A stretch of 64,000 nucleotides of DNA from Hyphomicrobium_A sp963745205 (GCA_963745205.1 CAVUWX010000003.1:186001-250000); one strand, 5' to 3'; shown: positions 1 through 9,128, counted from the stretch's first letter. The notes: generated by a model from the letters alone, not told the origin. Program-made: numbers and translations.

Positions 1-1
1 C

Positions 2-247
2 TACTGCCAACTGTTTCGGCGCGACCTCTTCCCAGCCTACGCGGCCTCGCCCCGAGCGCGCGCGGTGCCCATGCGGTTTCTGGACCTGGGCGAGCTCGCA
101 TCGAGCAGTCTCAAGCTGAAGCAGGAGGTGGACGTCGTCCCGACCGTTCTCGTGCTCTCGCAAGGATCGGAAATCGGACGCATCCCAGGGTACGCGAGCA
201 GAGAGGTTTTCTTCAATTCCATCAACGCGCTGCTCCCGCCGCAATAA
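2..247 (+). CDS. SoxS-like thioredoxin-fold protein (5' truncated)
   Basis: Only the last 81 residues are present; the reading frame is already open at base 2. The visible part starts with a Tyr-Cys followed by a charged helix, then a cis-Pro-type strand (DVVPTVLVL), then a Gly-Arg-Ile-x-Gly-Tyr turn. This is how thioredoxin-like proteins of the SoxS family end, where a single redox Cys follows a Tyr. A periplasmic thiol or chaperone role would be expected for the family. The active-site region upstream lies outside the window, so the call rests on the C-terminal half only. Confidence 0.6.
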   Translation, partial: YCQLFRRDLFPAYAASPRARAVPMRFLDLGELASSSLKLKQEVDVVPTVLVLSQGSEIGRIPGYASREVFFNSINALLPPQ

Positions 248-331
248 TGGCTGCGGCGACCCCATCGCGGCGTTGTAGAGTTGCTTCCGATCGGGTTTGA
301 TGGGCCGCGATAAAGCGCACGGGGAAGCCTC

Positions 332-1425
332 ATGGACCGGCGTGAATTCCTGAAATCGACGGGTGCCGCCGCGGCGGCAGCAACCGCGGCAACGACGGCG
401 GTGGCCCAATCCTCCGCCGCCCCCTCGACACCGGAGGGCGTCGCGGCGCCGAGCCTCGCAACCGGTCTCAAAGAGCTGCGCCTTGCGACCTCCTGGCCCG
501 ATGCCGCCTCTCCGGCCCCGTGGACCAGGCCCGCCGCCTCGGCCAGCGCCTCACCGCGATGAGCGGTGGCCGCTATCGTATCGCGTTGCTTCCCGGCATC
601 GACAATGGGCTCGCGGCTGTGCGCGCGGGCGAGGCCGATCTCTACTACGCATCCGAGCACGACCACCTCGAGGCGCACCGCGCGCTCGCGTACTTCTCCG
701 GTCTGCCCGGCGACCGCGGGATCGCGGCACGACATTTGTCGGCATGGATGCTCGTCGGCGGCGGGCAGCAACTGTGGGACGACCTTGCAGCCGAGCTCGG
801 CGTCAAGGCCATGCTGGCCGGGCACACGGGCGAGCGGCCGTGCTTCCTCGCCGCGCGCGGTAGCGGCGGCATCAGCGAGCTTGCCGGCGAGAAGGTTGTC
901 GTCCCAGGTCTCGCGCGCGACGTGGTGCGCGGATTTGGCCTTGAGCCCGTCGCGCTTCCCCCCTCGGAGATCGCGGATGCACTGGCCGGCGGCACGATTC
1001 TGGCGGCCGAATGCGGCGGCGCCATCGCCAGCCACGCGCTCGGCCTATTGCGCGTCGCAAGCCATTCCGTCGGCGCCAGCGTCAACCGGCATGGATCGGC
1101 AGTAGCGCTCGGGTTGCGCCGCCCGCTGTGGGACAGCCTGTCGGCGAGCGATCAGGCGCTGTTCGCCGCAGCGGCGGCTGCGGAATACGAGCTGGCGCTC
1201 GCCGAGGAGGAGGCGCACCGGCGTTTCCTTTATCCCGAGCCAGGCGCGGACAAGACGTGGCCGCAGGCGCACAAGCTTTCACGCGCGATCAGCCGCGTCG
1301 CCGACGCAGTCGTGGCGCACGTCGCCGCCTCCGATTTGCACGCCCAGCGCATAAACGCGAGCTACGTCGCTTTCCGCCGCGCTCTCCTTCCCGACGAGCC
1401 ACTTATGAGGCGCGAAATTGCCTGA
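332..1425 (+). CDS. TRAP transporter solute-binding protein, DctP family, frameshifted
   Basis: The gene starts at ATG 332 after a GGGGAAG ribosome site and encodes a Tat-type leader (DRREFLKSTGAAAAAA) ending near an Ala-Gln cleavage site. The family opening, LRLATSWPD, follows. Near bases 508-519 the frame moves by one base; the rest, including TAMSGGRYRIALLPG and the DctP body, continues in another frame to the stop at 1425. The two parts together give a near full-length periplasmic binding protein of about 363 residues. No dctQ or dctM is adjacent, so it is an orphan. The break may be a sequencing error, as for other genes here, but a true pseudogene cannot be excluded because an orphan binding protein is dispensable. 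Confidence 0.7.
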
Positions 1426-1553
1426 TCGGCGCCGACGGCACCGCAAATAACGCGATGATTCGTCAGCCAACCTCGTGTATTGTAGCGGCGACCGGGCGTC
1501 AGCGGCGGGGCTCCGGGGGAATAGCCGAAATCCAATATCCGACGGGTTTGCGT

Positions 1554-1829
1554 ATGAGCATGACCGAGATGGCTCAAGTGGGAGCCCAATCGACTCACGC
1601 CGATTCCACCGATGTGCAGATGGAGCAAATCCGCGAGCTGCTCGTGGGCGACATCCTGCGCCGCGCGGACGCCCGTGTTGAAGCGCTGGAAGCGCGCGTG
1701 CGCGAGCTCGAGGGCCGCCTCGAAGCCCTGGGCGCCGAACAGACCGCGAGCCGACGATCCGCATTCGACGAGCTGGCCCGAGGCGTCGCCGAGCTCGGCG
1801 AGCGCATAAGGCATTTGGCGCAGAGCTGA
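1554..1829 (+). CDS. small coiled-coil protein of the GTPase/OmpA cluster
   Basis: This 91-residue protein has a short polar N-terminus, then a nearly continuous amphipathic helix rich in Glu, Arg, Leu and Ala (about residues 20-88) with a heptad pattern, so it should form a coiled coil. It has no signal peptide or membrane span. The stretch QIRELLVGD near residue 25 resembles RLKELLFES at the start of the next gene, which suggests a shared interaction helix. It lies 34 bases upstream of the OmpA-domain gene on the same strand and is probably the first gene of that operon. No function is known to me; a cytosolic partner of the GTPase or OmpA protein is inferred from position. The ATG at 1560 is an alternative start. 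Confidence 0.6.
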   Translation: MSMTEMAQVGAQSTHADSTDVQMEQIRELLVGDILRRADARVEALEARVRELEGRLEALGAEQTASRRSAFDELARGVAELGERIRHLAQS

Positions 1830-1863
1830 CGACCAAGGTTCATTTGCCCGCGAGGGGCGAACG

Positions 1864-3672
1864 ATGGCGCAAGACGTTTCCAGGCTGAAGGAGTTGCTGT
1901 TCGAGAGCGAGAGCCGCACGCTCTCCGATCTCAGCCGGCGCATGGACCTCGTGTTCGAGCGGGCGGGCTCGCACGAGCGCTTCACCGCGAGCGTCGCCGG
2001 CGTGCTCGACGACGCGCTGCGCCAGGCCGAGGTCGACCGGCATGCGGAGCTGTCGCAGGCGATTGCCCCGCTGATCGTCAAGACCATCAAAACCGAGATC
2101 CGGGGCAGCCAGGACGAGCTCGCCGAGGCGCTGTATCCGGCCATGGGCCGCATGGTGAGGGCCTACGTCGCCAGCGCCATCAGGGATCTTATGGACGACA
2201 TCAATCGGCGGCTCGAATCCAACCCGTTCATGCTGCGCGTCCGCAGCCTGCTCACCGGACGCCCGGTCGCAGAGCTTGCGTTCGCCGAGGGCCAGCGGTT
2301 GACCATCGACGAGATCTTCTTGATCCGCCGCGGCTCGGGCGCGCTCATCGGGCACTGGCCGGCCGGCAGCGGCGCTTCCGCCCACGACCGCCAGGTGAGC
2401 GGCATCCTCACCGCGATCAACGAGGTTGCCACCGAAGCCTTCGAGGCCGATCAGGCCGCGCTGCGGCGCATCGATCTCGGCAGCTCGCTCGTCTATCTAC
2501 GCGCGTCTCCCTCGTCCCTCCTCGCGGCCAAATGCCGTGGCGTGGCGCCAGCCTCTGTCGAGCGGACGATCGACGAGCAGTTCATCAACGCGATCGAGCG
2601 CCTACGCACGCTGCTCAATGGCGCCTCGGACGCGTCGGATCGCGCCGTCAACGCCCTGCTCGCCGACCTCGCGGCCAAGCTCGAGCACGCGATGGCGGAG
2701 CAGCAGGCGATATTCGCCGGCCGGCGCAGCGGCCTGTCTCCGGCCGCTGTCCTCATCTGGAGCATTGGGCTGCTGCTCGCCGGCTGGGTGGGCTGGAGTG
2801 CCTATTGGAGCTACGAAACCGGGAAAGCGCGCGCTACGGCCGAGCGTGTCATCGCCGGGCAGCGCGATCTCAACGGCTATCCCGTCCACTTTGCGGTTGA
2901 GCGTCGCGGCGGCGAGGTCGCCATGCTCGGGCTCGTGCCAACGGCGGACGCCGCGCAGGAGGCTGTGCGCGGCTTGCGCGCGGCGCTGCCGCAGGCGCGC
3001 ATCGTCGACCGCACCGTCGCGTTGCCGAGCGGCCTCAAGGAAGCGCGCGCCGACATCGACGTTTTGCAGGTCAAGGTTGGCGATCTCACCTCGGACACCT
3101 CGCGAAGAGACGCGGCCTTGAAGTCCGGCATCGACGGCGTGGCGGGGAACCTGAAGACGCTGCAAGACCAGGTCACGAAGGCGAACGGTGAGACGCAATC
3201 CGGCATCGAGGCGCTGCGGGGCGCGCTGGCTGAGACCGACAAGGCGCGGCAGGCCGATGTCGAAGTCCTGCGCGCCGAGATCGCGCGCGCCGTCGCCCCC
3301 ACCGCGCGCGCCCGGCTCGAGACGTGGGCACGCACGCACGCGATCTTCTTTAGCAAGGACACGAGCTACCGTGACCCAATTCTTGCCGCCGCGGCGCTCG
3401 ACGAGCTCGCAAAGCTTATCCAGGGGACGGATGTGCTCGTACGCGTCGTGGGCTTCACCGATGAAAAAGGCGGCCAGGAGCGCAACATCCCGCTCTCGCA
3501 GGCGCGCGCCAACAAGATCGTATCCGAGCTCACCGGCCGTGGCGTGCCGGCCTCGAGGCTGGTCGCCGTCGGGCGGAACAACATCCAGGACCTGAGTCCC
3601 ATCATCGGCGACGCGAGCCCAAACCGCCGCGTGGAATTTGAAACCGGGTTCGAGGGCGAAGCCGTGCGATGA
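1864..3672 (+). CDS. inner-membrane protein with cytosolic roadblock-like region, BON and OmpA domains
   Basis: The protein has 602 residues and starts after GAGGGG. It lacks a signal peptide. Residues 1-145 are helical. Residues 147-251 alternate strands and helices (IDEIFLIRRGSGALIGHW, then a helix, then a strand pair) in an order that resembles roadblock/longin folds. One membrane span lies at about 292-314. Residues 326-386 look like a BON domain, 390-480 a coiled coil, and 493-597 an OmpA-type peptidoglycan-binding domain with the usual NIPLSQARANKIVSEL helix and a C-terminal NRRVEF. The likely topology is cytosolic N-terminus and periplasmic C-terminus, linking the cell wall to the cytosol. 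The stop overlaps the GTPase start by four bases, so the two are translationally coupled. The OmpA call is firm; the roadblock call is structural inference by eye. Confidence 0.8.
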   Translation: MAQDVSRLKELLFESESRTLSDLSRRMDLVFERAGSHERFTASVAGVLDDALRQAEVDRHAELSQAIAPLIVKTIKTEIRGSQDELAEALYPAMGRMVRAYVASAIRDLMDDINRRLESNPFMLRVRSLLTGRPVAELAFAEGQRLTIDEIFLIRRGSGALIGHWPAGSGASAHDRQVSGILTAINEVATEAFEADQAALRRIDLGSSLVYLRASPSSLLAAKCRGVAPASVERTIDEQFINAIERLRTLLNGASDASDRAVNALLADLAAKLEHAMAEQQAIFAGRRSGLSPAAVLIWSIGLLLAGWVGWSAYWSYETGKARATAERVIAGQRDLNGYPVHFAVERRGGEVAMLGLVPTADAAQEAVRGLRAALPQARIVDRTVALPSGLKEARADIDVLQVKVGDLTSDTSRRDAALKSGIDGVAGNLKTLQDQVTKANGETQSGIEALRGALAETDKARQADVEVLRAEIARAVAPTARARLETWARTHAIFFSKDTSYRDPILAAAALDELAKLIQGTDVLVRVVGFTDEKGGQERNIPLSQARANKIVSELTGRGVPASRLVAVGRNNIQDLSPIIGDASPNRRVEFETGFEGEAVR

Positions 3673-4175
3673 CGGCACGAAAAATCATGCTTCTAGGTGA
3701 GATCGGCGTCGGCAAGTCGTCGATCGCCCGCCGGCTGGTTTTCGACCGCTTTGAGGGAGGCTACAAACCCACCATCGGTGTCGATGTCTACAGCTACGAC
3801 ATCGAGCGCTCCTCCGGCGCGCCGGAGGAGAGCGTCAAGTTCGTCATTTGGGACACCGACGGCAATCTCGGCGAGACGATCCTATCGCACGTCTACGTCA
3901 AAGAGGCCGCCGCCGCCCTCGTCGTCGGCGATGTGACGCGCCGCTCGACGCTGCAGCGGATGGTCGAGCTCGGCAACATGTTCATGGAGGCGATGCCGGG
4001 CCGGTACTGCGCCTTCCTCATCAACAAATCGGATCTTGAAAACGCCGCCACCGAGCTGCCGCAGGAGCTCGTCAAATCTCCCATCCCGATGCTGCGCACC
4101 AGCGCCAAGACGGGCGAGAACGTGAAAGATGCCTTCCTCAAAGCAGCAGATGCCATCCGCCGACGCGGGATCTGA
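3669..4175 (+). CDS. Ras/Rab-like small GTPase
   Basis: The 168-residue protein is a single G domain. The P-loop is GEIGVGKS (residues 10-17), the switch I Thr is T35 in YKPTIGVD, the DxxG motif is WDTDGN (D62-G65), the base-specificity motif is NKSD (119-122), and TSAK (144-147) is the G5 loop. The residue matching Ras Gln61 is Asn66, an unusual change at the position that orients the hydrolytic water. There is no C-terminal lipidation Cys. It belongs with prokaryotic Ras-like GTPases such as the MglA/Rup groups. It overlaps the OmpA-domain gene by four bases and the following kinase by at least 26 bases, so it is part of a tight operon. Confidence 0.9.
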   Translation: MTARKIMLLGEIGVGKSSIARRLVFDRFEGGYKPTIGVDVYSYDIERSSGAPEESVKFVIWDTDGNLGETILSHVYVKEAAAALVVGDVTRRSTLQRMVELGNMFMEAMPGRYCAFLINKSDLENAATELPQELVKSPIPMLRTSAKTGENVKDAFLKAADAIRRRGI

Positions 4176-5288
4176 TTCAAACCAGATACCGAGCTTGCGC
4201 CGGCGCGCCGGAGAGCTGCTGGCCGCCCGCGGTGTCTTCGGCCTGGTCTGGCTCGACGCGCACCTCAACGTCCACAACCGCTTCGGAACGCTGGTGGACT
4301 TCATCGCCGTCGGGGAACCGCTGACGCGGAGCTTGGCGCCCGCTATCGGATTGGAATCGGAAATCCGGGCGCTGAAGGCAGACCAAGTCTTGCGCGTTCC
4401 GAGCGTCACCATCGTGACGGACTGCGGGGCGGGGCCGCGGCTCAATCTGGTGTTCTACGCCTTCGAGGAGGACGACCTCAAATTGTTGGTCGTCTCGCAT
4501 GCCGAGATTGACACCAAGCTAGCGGTCGAGCTCAGCCGCCAGGTCCGCGGGCGCCTGATGGCGGAAGCGGAGGCCGCCGCCAAGTCGCAGGAGCTGGCGC
4601 GCACGAACGCCGAGCTCATGATCGCCAACAGCAACCTGGAGCAGTTCGCGGCCATCGCCACGCACGACTTGAAGGCGCCCATGCGTGCTCTTGGCTACCT
4701 CGCTGACGAGATCGAAGGTGCCATTGCGGCAAACGACGGCGATCGAGCGCGGCAGAAGCTGGCCGACTTGCGTAGCCAAGCAAAGCGCGTCTCCTCCATG
4801 CTGTCGGCGCTGCTGCACTACTCGAGCGCAGGGCGCGGCGACACTTTGATCGAGAGCGTGGACACTCGCGAGCTCGTGGAGGAGATCGTGCGGTCGCTGC
4901 CGCGCGGCACCGTCGAGGTCACGTTGCAGGGCCCGTGGCCGCGGCTCGACACGACGGCCGCCCCGTTCGCGCTCACCCTGCGCAACCTCATCGACAACAC
5001 GATCAAGCACCACGACCGGGAAAGGGGGAAGCTTCAGATAACGTGCGTCGATATCGGTCAGGTTGTCGAGATTACGCTCACCGACGACGGCCCCGGAATC
5101 GCACCCGAGCATCACGCGAGCATGTTCCTGCCCTTCCGGACGCTCGGCAGCGGGGGGAGGGCATGGGGCTCGCGATCGTGCAGAAGATGCTCGACGCCGT
5201 CGGCGGAACCATCACGCTGCAATCGGATCCCACGCTTAAGCGCGGCACAACCTTCAAGATCCGATGGCCGAAGCAAATTGCTCTTTGA
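4150..5288 (+). CDS. sensor histidine kinase of the GTPase/OmpA cluster, frameshifted near the end
   Basis: The product has a cytosolic PAS-like N-terminal region (about 100 residues), a short coiled coil, then a HisKA helix with the H-box ATHDLKAPMRAL and an ATPase domain with N-box LRNLIDNTIKHH and G1 box DDGPGIAP. No membrane span is visible. At about 5155, in a run of six G, the frame breaks; the correct continuation, GEGMGLAIVQKMLDAVGG, lies in the next frame and ends at 5288. One more G restores the gene. The start is either ATG 4129 or ATG 4150, both inside the GTPase gene. The kinase probably phosphorylates the receiver encoded at 5445. Coupling to the GTPase is inferred from overlap only. 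Confidence 0.8.
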
Positions 5289-5444
5289 CCGCCAATATCG
5301 CAGTCTCCTCTCGTGACGTCATTCCGATCCTGGCACCGTGGCGTTTGGTCGGGGGTTTGACGCCGATCAATGGTCCGGGCCGCATTCTGTAAGAATCATT
5401 TTCGTTCATTAGGCGCATTTCGCTTGAGGGGCTCGGAAATACCT

Positions 5445-5906
5445 ATGGCTGCCGATTTCAACACCTGCGGCGGAAGTCATCTCGCCAAGAAGAGCGAGCT
5501 CGTCAGAGCTCGCGCTAAGCTCCGCGCGCTGACCGACGTTCTCGTCGTCGAGGACGAGGCGCTCGACGCGGAGCGCCTCACCGCGACCCTGCGCGTGATT
5601 TTTGGGTACGAGCTGCGCATTCATCTGGCATCGACGGTCGGCGACGCCGTCGACCGGGTGATCGAGAGCAAGCCCTCTCTCGTCTTCCTCGACGACATCC
5701 TGAAGCCGTCGACCAACGCGTTGCAGACCATCCCTCTAATGCGCGGCGCCGGCTACACGGGGCCCATCATCGTCATCAGCGGACAGGTCACGCACTCGCG
5801 GCGCTCGAGGCTCCTTGCCAACGGCGCCAGCGATGTCATCCACAAGGACGACGTCGACAGCGTGCGCGTCGCCGAGGCGATCGCGGGTCTCGACCTCAAG
5901 GCGTAA
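5445..5906 (+). CDS. single-domain response regulator
   Basis: The 153-residue protein has a 30-residue lead followed by one receiver domain and no output domain. The acidic pair is in VLVVEDE (E36, D37), the phospho-acceptor is Asp83 in LVFLDDILKP, and the conserved Lys is in VIHKDD. It lies about 155 bases after the kinase, on the same strand, and is its obvious partner. With no DNA-binding domain it should act through protein contacts, possibly on the small GTPase or the membrane protein of the cluster. ATG 5445 was preferred over in-frame codons further upstream because residues before it do not look like protein. Confidence 0.82.
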   Translation: MAADFNTCGGSHLAKKSELVRARAKLRALTDVLVVEDEALDAERLTATLRVIFGYELRIHLASTVGDAVDRVIESKPSLVFLDDILKPSTNALQTIPLMRGAGYTGPIIVISGQVTHSRRSRLLANGASDVIHKDDVDSVRVAEAIAGLDLKA

Positions 5907-6042
5907 GCGAAAGCTCCACCGCCCCAACGTTTGCGCGATTTTTTCCGTGTGGTGCTCTGTCGCAGCGCGTACGCCGCCATCATTCCGCTCTACGCGCGTG
6001 GTGTTGCCCCTCCCTCAATTCGAGTGAGCAGAGGGGGAGTGA

Positions 6043-6291
6043 ATGAACCGTTTGACCGCTTTCATAGCGTTCGCGCTCGTGTCGATGAGCCCCATCGCAA
6101 AAGCCGAGGAGCTGAAGCTCCCACCGGAGGTCACGCCGCAGTTGCGCGCGGCCTGCGAGGGCGACGTACGCCGCCTGTGCGTCGGCCCTTCGCCGACGGT
6201 CGCCAAGGTGAAGAGCTGCGTTGAGCAGAAATTCTTCCAGCTCGGCAAAAAATGCCAGATCGAGCTCGCCTCGGCCGGGCTCTCCCGCTAA
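6043..6291 (+). CDS. small secreted cysteine-rich-repeat protein
   Basis: An AGAGGGGGAG ribosome site precedes ATG 6043. The 82-residue product has a signal peptide (about residues 1-21, ending AKA) and a mature part with four Cys in the spacing C-x5-RRLC ... C-x8-C. This spacing (CEGDVRRLC, then VKSCVEQKF, then KKCQ) matches the cysteine-rich repeat seen in eukaryotic Golgi glycoprotein 1 and in many small secreted alphaproteobacterial proteins. It is probably periplasmic with two disulfides. The function is not known. It follows the receiver gene by 136 bases and may be independent of that operon. Confidence 0.75.
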   Translation: MNRLTAFIAFALVSMSPIAKAEELKLPPEVTPQLRAACEGDVRRLCVGPSPTVAKVKSCVEQKFFQLGKKCQIELASAGLSR

Positions 6292-6307
6292 CGCTCACGG
6301 CCCGCGG

Positions 6308-7513
6308 TCAGGCAGCCCTTGCCGTCGCGGGCCGTGCCGTTTCGGCCAGATAGGCCATCGCCGCGGCCACGCCGCCCTTCTCGTGCGGAATGCCGGCAAG
6401 CTCGAGCCCCATCTCGACCCCGCACAGCGCGCCGCAAATGGTGAGCTCGTTGGTGTGGCCGAGATGGCCGATGCGGAAGGCCTTGCCGGCGAGCTTGTTG
6501 AGGCCGGTGCCGAGCGACATATCGAAGTTGTCGAGCACGAGCTTGCGGAACGCGTCCGCGTTGTGCGTCTCCGGCACCGCGACGGCCGTGACGGCCGGCG
6601 AATAAGCTTTGGGATCGCGGCACCAGATCTCCAAGCCCCACGCGCGCACGGCGCGGCGCACCGCCTCAGCGAGGCGCTCGTGGCGCGCGAACACGTTGTC
6701 GAGGCCCTCCTCGTGCAGGATCTCGATCGTCTCCGCGAGGCCGAACAGGAGCCCCCCCGCCGGCGTGTACGGGAAGGTGCCGTTGGCGTTCATGGTGAGC
6801 ATATCGTCCCACGACCAGTAGGAGCGCGGCAGCTTGGCGCCCTTGCTGGCGGCAATGGCCTTCTGACTCAGCGCCGTGAAAGACAGCCCGGGCGGCAACA
6901 TCAGCCCCTTCTGCGAGCCAGAGATCGCGACGTCGACGCTCCATTCGTCGTGGCGGTAGTCCATCGTCGCGAGCGAGGAGACGGTGTCGACCATCAGCAG
7001 CGCCGGGTGGCGCGCGGCGTCCATCGCCTTGCGGACCTGGTCGACCCAGGTGCGCGTCCCGGTCGAGGTCTCGTTGTGCACAACGCACACGGCCTTGATG
7101 TCGTGCGCCTTGTCCTTCTTGAGGCGAGCTTCGATGGCGTTGGGATCGGCGCCCGAGCGCCAGTCGGTCGGGATGACCTCGGGCTTCAGGCCGAGCTTCT
7201 CGGCCATGTTCCGCCACAGCACCGCGAACTGGCCTGTCTCGACAAGGAGGATACGATCGCCCGGGGACAGCGTATTGACGAGGCCCGACTCCCACGCGCC
7301 GGTGCCGGACGAGGGGTAGATAAGGACCGGATTCGTCGTCTTGAACAGCAACCTCACGCTTGCGAGCAGCTTCGCCCCGAACTCGGCGAACTCAGGGCCG
7401 CGGTGATCGAGCATTTGCCGCGACATGGCGCTGAGCACGCGATCGGGCACCGGCGTGGGGCCCGGAATCTGCAGGAAGTGACGCCCAGTGTGTCGGCTCT
7501 GTTTGGTCGGCAT
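6308..7513 (-). CDS. sgaA: serine-glyoxylate aminotransferase
   Basis: This class V PLP-dependent aminotransferase converts serine and glyoxylate to hydroxypyruvate and glycine, a step of the serine cycle in methylotrophs and of glyoxylate handling elsewhere. It opens with the family motif LQIPGPTPVPDRVL. SSGTGAWES binds the cofactor phosphate, and the Schiff-base Lys lies in SGSQKGLMLPPG. The C-terminal part has the substrate loop FRIGHLGHTNEL. ATG 7513 is chosen over 7540 because GAGGGGAG lies five bases upstream. The next serine-cycle enzyme, hprA, lies 2 kb away on the same strand, so both may serve one-carbon assimilation. Confidence 0.93.
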   Translation of the reverse strand: MPTKQSRHTGRHFLQIPGPTPVPDRVLSAMSRQMLDHRGPEFAEFGAKLLASVRLLFKTTNPVLIYPSSGTGAWESGLVNTLSPGDRILLVETGQFAVLWRNMAEKLGLKPEVIPTDWRSGADPNAIEARLKKDKAHDIKAVCVVHNETSTGTRTWVDQVRKAMDAARHPALLMVDTVSSLATMDYRHDEWSVDVAISGSQKGLMLPPGLSFTALSQKAIAASKGAKLPRSYWSWDDMLTMNANGTFPYTPAGGLLFGLAETIEILHEEGLDNVFARHERLAEAVRRAVRAWGLEIWCRDPKAYSPAVTAVAVPETHNADAFRKLVLDNFDMSLGTGLNKLAGKAFRIGHLGHTNELTICGALCGVEMGLELAGIPHEKGGVAAAMAYLAETARPATARAA

Positions 7514-7784
7514 TTGCTCCCCTCGAGCGATGCGCTGCATATCACGACCCTGACGGGCCTACCCCCGGCGTAAAACCGAGCAGAGGCGGCCTCTCAAGGC
7601 TTTCTTATGTCGGCGAGGCTTGAGCTATAGGTAGGAAAGCAAAAGCCCGTCAAGCCTCTCGCCAAGCGGGATTGAGCGAAGGCGCCCGCACCGCTATGGA
7701 ATGGCTGAAGCCTGCGGCCATTTTCCCCTTCGTCTTTGGTCGGGGCGGCGGGCATCCGATTGCAAAGTTTACACTTGAGCAAAC

Positions 7785-9128
7785 ATGAGCCGCCGCAATT
7801 TCGCCGACCCCGCCGCGCTCAGCGCCGCCGACGCAGCCGAAGCGATCCGCGAGCGCCGGCTCACTTCGGAGGCGCTTGTGCGCGCCTGCCTCGACCGCAT
7901 CGCCGAGCGCGAGCCGGACGTACAAGCCTGGGCGCACCTCGATGCCGACTATGCTCTCACGCAGGCGAGGGCGCGCGACGCGGAGCTGAAATTGGGCCGC
8001 GGAGCCGGCCCGCTGCACGGGGTGCCGATCGGCATCAAGGACATCTTCGACACTGCCGATTTCCCGACCGAGAACGGCTCTCCCATCTTCAGCGGGCGGC
8101 GGCCCGAGAAGGACGCGGCGTGTGTCGCGCGGCTGCGTGAGGCCGGCGCCGTAATCCTTGGCAAGACAGTGACAACGGAGCTTGCGCTGCTGAACCCTGC
8201 ACGCACGCGCAACCCGCACAGAGGCGCGCATACGCCGGGCGGCTCCTCCGCCGGCTCGGCGGCAGCCGTTGCCGCCGGTATGGTGCCCGCCGCTGTCGGC
8301 AGTCAGACGGCGGGCTCCGTCATCCGGCCGGCGTCGTTCTGCGGCGTCTATGGCTTCAAGCCCACGCTCGGGCTCATCCCGCGCTCTGGCGTGCTGATGC
8401 AGTCGCACACGCTCGACACCGTCGGCGTGCTGGGGCGCTCGGTCGACGATCTTGCGCTGCTCACCGACTGCATGGCAGCCTTCGACCCCGACGATAGCGT
8501 GAGCTATGGCGGCAGTCGCCCGAACCTGCTCGAGACGGCGCGACAGGCCCCGCCGGCGGCGCCGCTGTTCGCCTTCGTGCGGACGCCCGCGTGGGCCGAC
8601 GCCGACCCGGTGGTGCACGAGGCCTTCGCCGAGCTTATCGAGGTCCTTGGGGATCGCGTCGTCGAGGTGCAGGTACCTTCGCTCGCCGACGTCATCAACT
8701 GGCAGCGCCTGATCCAGCTCGCCGAGAACGCGCACTACTACGGGCCGCTGCTGCGGGACACGCCGGAGCTGCTCTCGCAGGGCCTCAAGGACCGGCTCGA
8801 GGCCGGCCTCAAGGTCGACGTGCAGGATTACATCCGCGCACTCGCTGCGTGCGAGGCGGCTTACCGCGTGGTGGCGGGCGTGCTCGACGACTACGGCACC
8901 ATCCTCACGCCCGCCGCGACGGGGCCCGCGCCGGAGGGGTTCGGCTCGACCGGCAACCCCGTGTTCAACGGCTTGTGGACCTACCTCGGCATGCCGGCGG
9001 TGACACTGCCGCTGCTCGCGGCTGACGGCCTACCCATCGGCGTACAGCTCGTCGGGGCGCGCCGCGACGATGGGCGATTGTTGCGCAGCGCACGCTGGCT
9101 CGTGTCGGCGCTGGCGAGCGCCGCCTGA
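7785..9128 (+). CDS. amidase, GatA/AS signature family
   Basis: The protein has 447 residues. The Ser-cisSer-Lys triad of amidase-signature enzymes is visible: Lys in GVPIGIKDIFDT, the cis-Ser in GGSSAGSAAAVAAG, and the nucleophile Ser in QTAGSVIRPAS. There is no signal peptide, so it is cytosolic. No gatB or gatC is nearby and the C-terminal half is unlike true GatA, so it is probably a catabolic amide hydrolase rather than the tRNA amidotransferase subunit. The substrate cannot be told from sequence. It diverges from sgaA across 270 bases. Confidence 0.9.
   Translation: MSRRNFADPAALSAADAAEAIRERRLTSEALVRACLDRIAEREPDVQAWAHLDADYALTQARARDAELKLGRGAGPLHGVPIGIKDIFDTADFPTENGSPIFSGRRPEKDAACVARLREAGAVILGKTVTTELALLNPARTRNPHRGAHTPGGSSAGSAAAVAAGMVPAAVGSQTAGSVIRPASFCGVYGFKPTLGLIPRSGVLMQSHTLDTVGVLGRSVDDLALLTDCMAAFDPDDSVSYGGSRPNLLETARQAPPAAPLFAFVRTPAWADADPVVHEAFAELIEVLGDRVVEVQVPSLADVINWQRLIQLAENAHYYGPLLRDTPELLSQGLKDRLEAGLKVDVQDYIRALAACEAAYRVVAGVLDDYGTILTPAATGPAPEGFGSTGNPVFNGLWTYLGMPAVTLPLLAADGLPIGVQLVGARRDDGRLLRSARWLVSALASAA

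Noticed and set aside
6221..7573. 450-codon open frame on the plus strand opposite sgaA
   Set aside because: It is the antisense of a strongly supported enzyme, and the composition is typical of GC-rich shadow frames.
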